Assembly: GCA_021848765.1 (NCBI GenBank)
Contig: JAJZTU010000245.1
Coordinates: forward strand, 1-5,219
Length of the DNA: 5,219 nucleotides
DNA from: Bacillota bacterium
GTDB lineage: Bacteria > Bacillota > GCA-003054495 > Carboxydocellales > JAJZTU01
Direction: 5' to 3'
The notes beneath the pieces were generated by a model, which saw only the letters and a program-made list of their open reading frames with translations, ran no database searches and was not told the origin of the DNA. Of the stretch, positions 1 to 5,219 are shown one piece after another. Positions within the stretch are counted from its first letter, which is position 1, and every line of letters starts with the position of its first letter. The translations under genes and the position numbers were made by a program.

Positions 1-1229
1 TGCCCGTTACTGTTGAACAGCTTCCCAAAGCCCTGGAAGGGGAAATGATGTTTGACGGTTCCTCCATCGAAGGGTTTGTGCGCATCGAAGAATCAGATAT
101 GTATCTTCGTCCCGATCCCAGCACCTTTGTAATTATGCCCTGGAGGCCCCAGGACGGGGCTGTTGCCCGGTTGATTTGTGATGTGTATAATCCCGACGGC
201 ACTCCCTTTGCCGGTGACCCCCGGGGTAACCTGCGGAAGACCCTGGCTCAGGCTGCTCAGCTCGGCTATAGTATGAATGTAGGTCCTGAATGTGAGTTTT
301 TTCTCTTCCACAAGGATGAGAAAGGCCTGCCTACTACCCTGACTCATGACCAAGGTGGTTACTTTGACCTGGCTCCTGTGGATTTAGGTGAAAATGCCCG
401 CCGGGATATGGTGCTCACCCTGGAGAAAATGGGTTTTGAGATTGAGGCATCTCACCATGAAGTTGCTGAAGGCCAGCATGAAATTGATTTTAAGTATGCC
501 GACGCCTTGAACGCTGCGGACAACATTGTAACCTTTAAGACAGTTGTGCGCTCCATTGCCCAGCAGCACGGACTGCACGCAACTTTTATGCCCAAACCTG
601 TATTTGGAATCAACGGTTCCGGTATGCATTGCAATATGTCCCTCTTCAAGGGGAGTGAGAATGCTTTTTTTGATCCCAATGCCGAATATCAACTGAGTGA
701 GGATGCCAAATATTTTATCGGTGGCCTGGTTAAGCATGCCCGGGGTCTGGCCTGTATCACCAACCCGCTGGTTAACTCTTATAAGCGCCTGGTTCCCGGC
801 TACGAAGCCCCGGTTTATGTAGCCTGGTCTCCCAGAAACCGCAGTCCGCTCATCCGGATACCTGCTAAGCGCGGCCTGTCCACCAGGATAGAGATGCGGA
901 ACCCTGACCCGTCCTGCAACCCCTACCTGGCCCTGTCTGTCATGCTGGCAGCCGGTCTGGACGGGATTAAGAATAAGTTTCAGCCCCCTGCCCCCACCAA
1001 CCGGAATATCTATGAAATGACTAAGGCGGAGCGGGATGAAGCAGGTATTGCCAGTTTACCCGGTTCGTTGCTGGAAGCTATCGAAGAGCTGCAAAAGGAC
1101 GAAGTTGTGAAGGGCGCTCTTGGCGAACACATCCTCAGCAAGTATGTTGAAGCCAAGGAAGCTGAGTGGGATAACTACCGCACCAAAGTTCACCAGTGGG
1201 AACTGGACCAGTACCTGGCCCGTTATTAA
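1..1229 (+). CDS. glnA: Glutamine synthetase type I (GSI-alpha), 5'-truncated by window edge
   Basis: Makes L-glutamine from L-glutamate, ammonia and ATP in the cytoplasm, as a dodecamer in this family. The reading frame is open from base 3, so the ATG at 45 is internal (it matches Met50 of Bacillus subtilis GlnA) and the true start lies left of the window. About 408 residues are visible of a usual ~444, leaving some 35 missing. Visible signatures are MFDGSSIEGF (48-77), the metal-site segment GPECEFF (282-302), EVAEGQHEIDF (459-491), GSGMHCN with the active-site His (618-638), the ATP-site motif NRSPLIRIP (837-863) and the NPDPSCNPYLA segment near 900-932. The Arg codon at 81-83 matches B. 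subtilis Arg62, which mediates glutamine feedback inhibition. I see no tyrosine adenylylation motif of the GSI-beta type, which supports GSI-alpha. The C-terminus (HQWELDQYLARY) is full length. One oddity is Cys in GPECEFF, where B. subtilis has Pro. A hairpin follows the stop. Confidence 0.97.
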   Translation, partial: PVTVEQLPKALEGEMMFDGSSIEGFVRIEESDMYLRPDPSTFVIMPWRPQDGAVARLICDVYNPDGTPFAGDPRGNLRKTLAQAAQLGYSMNVGPECEFFLFHKDEKGLPTTLTHDQGGYFDLAPVDLGENARRDMVLTLEKMGFEIEASHHEVAEGQHEIDFKYADALNAADNIVTFKTVVRSIAQQHGLHATFMPKPVFGINGSGMHCNMSLFKGSENAFFDPNAEYQLSEDAKYFIGGLVKHARGLACITNPLVNSYKRLVPGYEAPVYVAWSPRNRSPLIRIPAKRGLSTRIEMRNPDPSCNPYLALSVMLAAGLDGIKNKFQPPAPTNRNIYEMTKAERDEAGIASLPGSLLEAIEELQKDEVVKGALGEHILSKYVEAKEAEWDNYRTKVHQWELDQYLARY

Positions 1230-1246
1230 AACAAGATAAAACCACT

Positions 1247-1299
1247 GGCTATTAGCAGAGCAGGTCAATTTGCTGACCTGCTCTGCTAGCTTTAAAGCC
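1247..1299 (+). terminator. Stem-loop after glnA, probable terminator without a strong T-tract
   Basis: Arms TAGCAGAGCAGGTCA (1253-1267) and TGACCTGCTCTGCTA (1274-1288) pair perfectly over 15 bp around a 6-nt loop, with a G-U pair possible outside. A further GGCT (1247-1250) could pair with AGCC (1296-1299) across small bulges. The structure begins about 24 bases after the glnA stop, as expected for a 3'-end hairpin. Only three T's follow the stem, so efficient intrinsic termination is uncertain. It could instead stabilise the glnA mRNA 3' end or act as a processing site. Confidence 0.6.
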
Positions 1300-1376
1300 G
1301 GGCATACAAAACAAAGTTAAATTTGTGAAAAAAATTTCTATCTGGAAAAGGAAAATAGGAAAACCTGAGCGAATTA

Positions 1377-1393
1377 ATGAATAGACAATTCAT
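1377..1393. repeat. Short inverted repeat upstream of the unknown gene
   Basis: ATGAAT (1377-1382) and ATTCAT (1388-1393) form a 6-bp inverted repeat with a 5-nt spacer, ending seven bases before the Shine-Dalgarno site of the gene at 1416. Its position would suit an operator or 5'-UTR hairpin, but six AT-rich base pairs can easily arise by chance. The rest of the intergenic stretch (about 1300-1376) is A-rich, and I find no convincing -35/-10 pair or gene in it. Confidence 0.2.
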
Positions 1394-1399
1394 ACAATG

Positions 1400-1410
1400 A
1401 GGAGGAGGGG
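1400..1410 (+). promoter_or_regulatory. Strong Shine-Dalgarno site for the gene at 1416
   Basis: AGGAGGAGGGG carries a full match to the anti-Shine-Dalgarno core and ends five bases before the ATG at 1416. This fixes the start of the unknown protein and suggests efficient translation. Confidence 0.85.
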
Positions 1411-1415
1411 ATACC

Positions 1416-2504
1416 ATGCAGCATGAGGAGACAGCGGCCAAACCGCAGGAAGAAAAGGGCTTAGCAGGTATGTCCGCTGTAGTTTTTGCAGCTTTGCTTG
1501 CCGTTGCTGCCCACGGGGTGTGGTGGTCGGCAGCCCAGGCGGATATTACTAAAGAAGCAGGTTCTACTGTGAAGCTCCGCTCAGCTATCGGTACCAGGGA
1601 AATCAGTTTATCCGGGGGATCCGGTAAATCAGAGGCCGGTAAAGGTAAACAGGGTGAGGCGCCCCAAAAGGTTGCCGGAGCTGTAACTGCGTTTAAGACA
1701 GCGCTTCCGGCGGCTCAGGAAGCTACAAAAGCAGCTCCTGAAGCCGCTAAAGTTGAAAATGCCTGGGAATGGCGCTGGCATGGCCGCTTGATTACCGTCG
1801 ACCAGGTTATCTTGAATTCGGAAAAGCACAAGCCCGTACAGGAGTGGGCCAAGGCTAATACACTCGTGCTCAAAGTAAAGTTAGGCCCTGCTGAAGAGCT
1901 TATTGGGGTCACCGGTAGCTTTGCCTATGATGGCAAGCTTAACCGGCAAGTGGTCAAGACTACGGTAAACCCTGGAGGTGAACCGGGGGAATTCATGGTG
2001 AGTATTTCCGGACAGGCACCCGAAGGACAGCCGGAGAAAATTACTTTTGCCCTTAACGAAATTCTGGTACGCAGCAGCAAGCCAGCCACTTATAAGCTAG
2101 ACTGGAAAAAGTACAGGATAATGACTACTGATGGCGATGGGCGCACCTTGGTTAACCTGGAAGAACAGCAGCCCCACAAAATTTATGACGCGGAGCTGCG
2201 CCTGACCCATCTCTACTACGGTAACAGTATGCTTTACCTGACAGTGGAAGTACCTGCGGAACTCAAAGCGCCGTATATGTTCCCTGTTGCTGTGGATAAG
2301 GAAGGCCTGGTGGTTACCAACGAAAAGGGAGAAGTGTCACCTGGTGTCGTGGTCCAGTCCGGAGTAACAGTTGCTGAGGGGACCACGGCCACCACAATAG
2401 AACTGGGCAGGAATAACTTTACCGATGCCGCAGCCATGCTGAATATTCAGGTAGCCAAGATTGGGGCTAAACTGGTTATCGCTGAAGAGGTGCCGGTTAA
2501 ATAG
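1416..2504 (+). CDS. Membrane-anchored or exported protein of unknown function
   Basis: I do not recognise a named family. The 362-residue product has a short charged N-terminus (1-17), then one hydrophobic segment at about 18-42 (AVVFAALLAVAAHGVWW followed by SAAQA-D). This could be a single membrane anchor or a signal peptide cut after AQA at residue 42. Residues 43-115 form a low-complexity linker rich in Ala, Gly, Lys, Pro and Glu. Residues 116-358 look beta-rich with alternating hydrophobic residues and seem to form two modules, about 116-225 and 226-358. There is no zinc-binding, catalytic or Cys motif; the protein has no cysteine at all. The arrangement of anchor, linker and two beta modules loosely recalls the extracytoplasmic part of DUF4179/DUF5643 proteins, but that is a weak inference. 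A strong Shine-Dalgarno site supports the ATG at 1416. It lies between glnA and a PuuD-like gene on the same strand, which gives little clue to its role. Confidence 0.85.
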   Translation: MQHEETAAKPQEEKGLAGMSAVVFAALLAVAAHGVWWSAAQADITKEAGSTVKLRSAIGTREISLSGGSGKSEAGKGKQGEAPQKVAGAVTAFKTALPAAQEATKAAPEAAKVENAWEWRWHGRLITVDQVILNSEKHKPVQEWAKANTLVLKVKLGPAEELIGVTGSFAYDGKLNRQVVKTTVNPGGEPGEFMVSISGQAPEGQPEKITFALNEILVRSSKPATYKLDWKKYRIMTTDGDGRTLVNLEEQQPHKIYDAELRLTHLYYGNSMLYLTVEVPAELKAPYMFPVAVDKEGLVVTNEKGEVSPGVVVQSGVTVAEGTTATTIELGRNNFTDAAAMLNIQVAKIGAKLVIAEEVPVK

Positions 2505-2534
2505 CAGGGTCTAATTCGTGGATAATTGCATATA

Positions 2535-2540
2535 TATAAT
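2535..2540 (+). promoter_or_regulatory. Possible -10 element upstream of the hydrolase gene
   Basis: TATAAT is a perfect sigma-70/SigA -10 match in the 67-base gap before the start at 2572, within an AT-rich run (2531-2540). No good -35 hexamer sits 16-18 bases upstream (the sequence there is TAATTC-like), and there is no extended -10 TG. The hydrolase gene may therefore have its own weak promoter, or be read from the upstream gene, since no terminator separates them. Confidence 0.3.
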
Positions 2541-2558
2541 CTGATATTTGCGGGACTG

Positions 2559-2565
2559 AGAGGGG
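2559..2565 (+). promoter_or_regulatory. Shine-Dalgarno site that decides the hydrolase start
   Basis: AGAGGGG (2559-2565) directly abuts the ATG at 2566, too close for initiation, but stands six bases before the ATG at 2572. The normal spacing favours 2572, giving a product beginning MRPTIGIT, as is usual for this family. Confidence 0.65.
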
Positions 2566-2571
2566 ATGCAT

Positions 2572-3273
2572 ATGCGGCCCACCATCGGGATTACCTGTTC
2601 CTATGACGATAAGACCGACCGGACTTTTTTGCCTCAGGCCTATGCCAAGGCGGTAGAACAGGCCGGCGGGGTGCCTATCCTGCTCCCCCAGGTGATGGCC
2701 GCTGATTGTCTGGGACAACTGGTTCACATATTGGATGGCATCCTTTTTTCGGGTGGAGTGGATGTGGACCCTGTCCATTTTGGGGAAGAGCCACTACCTG
2801 CTCTGGGGGAAATTTCTCCTGAACGGGACAGTTTTGAATTGGCGCTTGCCCGGCAGGCTTTAGACGCTGACCTGGCAGTTTTCGCTATCTGCCGGGGAAT
2901 TCAGGTACTGAATATTGCTGCCGGGGGGACCATCTACCAGGATTTACGCACCCAGTTGGATAAGGCCTTAAAACACAGCCAGGATGCACCCCGGTGGTAT
3001 GCAACCCATAAAGTAACGGTAAAGGGCGGAACTTTTTTGGCCAGGGCCCTGCAGGCCAGAGAGGTACGGGTAAATAGTTTCCATCACCAGGCAGTCAACC
3101 GCGTGGCGCCTGGATTTCGCCTGTCCGCCACTGCCCCGGATGGGGTTATTGAAGCAATTGAAAGCGAAAACCACAAATATGTGGTCGGGGTACAATGGCA
3201 CCCCGAGGGAATGTGGGAAAAGGATACCCAGATGCTTAAATTATTTAAGAGCTTTATTCAGGCAGCTAAATAA
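2572..3273 (+). CDS. PuuD-like gamma-glutamyl-GABA hydrolase family protein (peptidase C26, class I GATase fold)
   Basis: A cytoplasmic hydrolase of the class I glutamine amidotransferase superfamily. The characterised member PuuD cleaves gamma-glutamyl-GABA to glutamate and GABA in putrescine breakdown. The 233-residue product is close to the family's usual ~230-255. Signatures in order (numbered from the 2572 start) are the N-terminal RPTIGITCSY, the DGILFSGGVDVDP segment near 55-67, the nucleophile elbow AICRGIQVLN with catalytic Cys107, SFHHQAV at about 169-175, and GVQWHPEGM with His210 and Glu212. The Cys-His-Glu triad is therefore complete. An ATG two codons upstream (2566) is possible but badly spaced from the ribosome site. 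No other putrescine-pathway gene is visible here, so the real substrate is uncertain and other gamma-glutamyl amides are plausible. The nearby glnA fits a glutamate/glutamine theme. An intrinsic terminator lies 40 bases after the stop. Confidence 0.92.
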   Translation: MRPTIGITCSYDDKTDRTFLPQAYAKAVEQAGGVPILLPQVMAADCLGQLVHILDGILFSGGVDVDPVHFGEEPLPALGEISPERDSFELALARQALDADLAVFAICRGIQVLNIAAGGTIYQDLRTQLDKALKHSQDAPRWYATHKVTVKGGTFLARALQAREVRVNSFHHQAVNRVAPGFRLSATAPDGVIEAIESENHKYVVGVQWHPEGMWEKDTQMLKLFKSFIQAAK

Positions 3274-3313
3274 AAGAGGATTTTGGATTGCTTTTGGAAA
3301 ATATAACAGTAGG

Positions 3314-3347
3314 CCGCCCGGTTAGAAATGGCCGGGCGGATTTTTTT
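3314..3347 (+). terminator. Rho-independent terminator after the hydrolase gene
   Basis: A GC-only 8-bp stem, CCGCCCGG (3314-3321) with CCGGGCGG (3332-3339), encloses a 10-nt loop that two G-U pairs could tighten. An A and seven T's follow (3340-3347). This is a textbook intrinsic terminator on the + strand. It ends the upstream transcript and implies that tex has its own promoter or depends on read-through. Confidence 0.92.
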
Positions 3348-3375
3348 GAACTTTTGATTAACTAAGTTTGCTTTG

Positions 3376-3381
3376 TGGAGG
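3376..3381 (+). promoter_or_regulatory. Shine-Dalgarno site for the GTG start of tex
   Basis: TGGAGG stands eight bases before the GTG at 3390. This spacing, and the match of the resulting N-terminus to Tex proteins, selects a non-ATG start. No clear promoter is seen in the 42 bases between the terminator and this start. Confidence 0.75.
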
Positions 3382-3389
3382 TTGAAAGA

Positions 3390-5219
3390 GTGCTGATCCA
3401 ACAAATTGCCGCTGAACTGAAACTCAAGGAATACCAGGTGAAGAACACTGTCCAGCTCTTGGATGAGGATAATACTGTACCCTTTATTGCCAGGTACAGA
3501 AAGGAACTTACCGGGGAACTGGATGAGAATGTCATCCGGGAAATTCAAGAGCGCCTAACTTACCTTAGAAACCTGGACAGCCGGAAAGAGGAGGTTATCC
3601 GGCTGATTGCCGAACAGGAAAAGCTTACTCCGGAGTTGGAGGAAGCTATCCGGCGGGCGAAAATCCTCCAGGAGGTGGAGGACCTGTACCGGCCCTATAA
3701 GCAGAAAAGGCGTACCAGGGCCAGTATTGCTAAGGAAAAGGGCCTTGGGCCGCTGGCTGAACTGATCATGGCTCAAGAGGCGGTTGACCGTAAGCCGGAA
3801 GATTACGCCCTGCCCTTTGTGAACCCGGAGGCGGGAGTAGCAACGGCGGAGGAGGCCCTGGCCGGGGCTATGGATATCATTGCTGAGGAGATTTCCGACC
3901 ATGCAGATTTCCGGAAGTCCATCCGGGGTATGACCTATGAGGAAGGTATGCTGGTAACCAAGGGGAAGGAATCGGTTGAGCCTACCCCCTATGATATGTA
4001 CTTCAATTACCAGGAGCCGGTGAAAAAGATTCCTCCCCACCGGATTTTAGCTATTAACCGGGGAGAAAAAGAAGAAGTCCTGACAGTGAAAATTGAGGCC
4101 CCGGCAGTTAAAATCCTGGCAGGGTTAAAGGCCAGGGTGGTGAATAATCCCCGGACCATCTTCCTGCCGCTCCTGCAGCAGGCGGTTGAAGACGGTTACA
4201 AGCGCCTGATTGCCCCGTCAATTGAGAGAGAAGTCCGTAATGAGCTGACTGAAAAAGGTGAGGAACAGGCCATTAAGGTTTTTTCGGTCAACCTGAAAAA
4301 TCTCCTGCTCCAGCCCCCGGTACGGGGCAAGCTGGTGTTGGGTATTGACCCCAGCTACCGCACAGGCTGTAAACTGGCGGTAGTGGATGAGACCGGCAAA
4401 GCCCTGGATATTGGGGTAGTCTACCCCCATGCCCCCCAAAAACGTTGGGAGGAAGCTAAGGAGAAGCTTAAGGAGTTCATCAACAGGTGGCAGGTGGAGA
4501 TTGTAGCTATTGGTAACGGGACTGCTTCCCGGGAGACTGAGAGTTTGGTGGCGGAGCTGATTAAAGAACTGCCCCGGGAGGTTTTTTACCTTATTGTCAG
4601 TGAAGCAGGGGCCTCGGTCTATTCCGCCTCCAAGGTGGCCCAGGAAGAGTTTCCCCAGTATGACCTGACCCAGCGCAGCGCTGTTTCCATCGCCCGGCGC
4701 CTCCAGGACCCCTTGGCAGAGCTGGTGAAAATTGACCCCAAATCCATAGGTGTGGGCCAATACCAGCATGATGTCAATCCCAAGAGATTGGAGGAGTCCT
4801 TGGGCGCTGTAGTGGAGACAGCAGTGAACTCTGTGGGAGTGGACCTGAATACAGCTTCGGCATCACTCCTCCAGTACGTTGCCGGGTTGAAACCCGCAGT
4901 GGCTAAGCATGTGGTGAATTACCGGGAGGACAAAGGGAAATTTAAGACCAGGGCCCAATTAAAAAAAGTGCCTCGCCTGGGTGAGGCAACCTTTGTCCAG
5001 TGTGCCGGGTTTTTGCGGCTGCCCGATGGAGAAAATCCCCTGGAGAACACCCCGGTCCACCCTGAGTCATACGCTATTGCCGATGCTATCCTGGCCAGGA
5101 TTGGTTTTTGCCGGGAGGATCTACGGACGGAGCGCTTGACGGAAATCCGCCGTAAGCTGGGCCAGTTGGACCTGGCAGCTTTGGCCAAAGAGTTGGATGC
5201 CGGCCTTCCTACGGTGAAG
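3390..5219 (+). CDS. tex: Tex family transcription accessory / RNA-binding protein, 3'-truncated by window edge
   Basis: Tex is a conserved cytoplasmic nucleic-acid-binding protein linked to transcription and RNA handling; its exact biochemical role is not settled. The frame is open from the GTG at 3390 to the last base, giving 610 codons of a family length of about 715-775, so the C-terminal S1 RNA-binding domain falls outside the window. Visible parts are a helical N-terminal region with TVPFIARYRKELTG (about residues 29-42) and EDLYRPYKQKRRTRA near 96-110. A YqgF/RuvC-like RNase H-fold domain runs from about 317 to 455, starting LVLGIDPSYRTGCK and including AIGNGTASRET, SEAGASVYSAS and IDPKSIGVGQYQHDV. 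Helix-hairpin-helix repeats follow at about 473-545 (SVGVDLNTAS; KKVPRLGEATFVQCAGFLRL), then a HPESYAIADAIL segment near 557-568. Family-typical motifs are intact, with no frameshift or stop. The gene has its own ribosome site and is separated from the hydrolase gene by a terminator. Confidence 0.96.
   Translation, partial: MLIQQIAAELKLKEYQVKNTVQLLDEDNTVPFIARYRKELTGELDENVIREIQERLTYLRNLDSRKEEVIRLIAEQEKLTPELEEAIRRAKILQEVEDLYRPYKQKRRTRASIAKEKGLGPLAELIMAQEAVDRKPEDYALPFVNPEAGVATAEEALAGAMDIIAEEISDHADFRKSIRGMTYEEGMLVTKGKESVEPTPYDMYFNYQEPVKKIPPHRILAINRGEKEEVLTVKIEAPAVKILAGLKARVVNNPRTIFLPLLQQAVEDGYKRLIAPSIEREVRNELTEKGEEQAIKVFSVNLKNLLLQPPVRGKLVLGIDPSYRTGCKLAVVDETGKALDIGVVYPHAPQKRWEEAKEKLKEFINRWQVEIVAIGNGTASRETESLVAELIKELPREVFYLIVSEAGASVYSASKVAQEEFPQYDLTQRSAVSIARRLQDPLAELVKIDPKSIGVGQYQHDVNPKRLEESLGAVVETAVNSVGVDLNTASASLLQYVAGLKPAVAKHVVNYREDKGKFKTRAQLKKVPRLGEATFVQCAGFLRLPDGENPLENTPVHPESYAIADAILARIGFCREDLRTERLTEIRRKLGQLDLAALAKELDAGLPTVK

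Noticed and set aside
45..47. ATG at 45 as the start of glutamine synthetase
   Set aside because: The frame is open upstream to base 3 and encodes residues that align with GlnA before the MFDGSS motif, so this Met is internal and the gene is cut by the window.
384..737. 117-codon open frame on the - strand
   Set aside because: Antisense to the glnA catalytic core; the + strand product is unmistakable.
1324..1340. TGTGA-A-run-TTTCTA as a TnrA/GlnR-type nitrogen operator
   Set aside because: Only the left half matches TGTNA; the right half lacks TNACA, and it lies downstream of glnA rather than before it.
2566..2568. ATG at 2566 as the hydrolase start
   Set aside because: The purine-rich ribosome site touches it with no spacer; the ATG at 2572 is spaced normally and gives the family-typical N-terminus.
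3283..3307. TTGGAT / TATAAC as a promoter before tex
   Set aside because: The spacing is only about 13 bases, and a transcript from it would run straight into the terminator at 3314-3347.
3555..4040. 161-codon open frame on the - strand
   Set aside because: Antisense to the conserved N-terminal half of tex, with no family resemblance.
4218..4769. 183-codon open frame on the - strand
   Set aside because: It lies wholly antisense to the well-conserved YqgF region of tex and has no recognisable domain; a shadow of the tex codon pattern.

Overview
The window looks like ordinary core chromosome of a Gram-positive, probably anaerobic Firmicute. The moderate GC content, strong purine-rich Shine-Dalgarno sites, a GTG start and a Bacillus-type (GSI-alpha) glutamine synthetase fit a Peptococcaceae/Desulfotomaculum/Moorella-like clostridial lineage. 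The lineage is an inference from protein resemblance recalled from memory, not from a search. All four genes lie on the + strand and fill almost the whole window. I see no transposase, integrase, phage gene, CRISPR array, tRNA or rRNA.

Layout: (1) 1-1229, glutamine synthetase glnA, missing about 35 N-terminal residues at the left edge. (2) 1230-1415, an A-rich intergenic stretch with a perfect 15-bp hairpin just after glnA and a small AT-rich inverted repeat before the next gene. (3) 1416-2504, a 362-residue membrane-anchored or exported protein of unknown function with a low-complexity linker and a beta-rich exterior part. (4) 2572-3273, a class I glutamine-amidotransferase-like hydrolase of the gamma-glutamyl-GABA hydrolase (PuuD, peptidase C26) family. 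(5) 3314-3347, a clear intrinsic terminator. (6) 3390-5219, the first 610 codons of the Tex RNA-binding/transcription accessory protein, running off the right edge before its S1 domain.

Functionally, glnA makes glutamine from glutamate and ammonia, and the PuuD-like enzyme probably hydrolyses a gamma-glutamyl amide bond, so the two could meet in glutamate/glutamine metabolism. The sequence does not prove they are co-regulated, because a hairpin and the unknown gene lie between them. The terminator after the hydrolase gene separates tex from the upstream genes. No convincing new system is visible; the unknown envelope protein is the least explained element.
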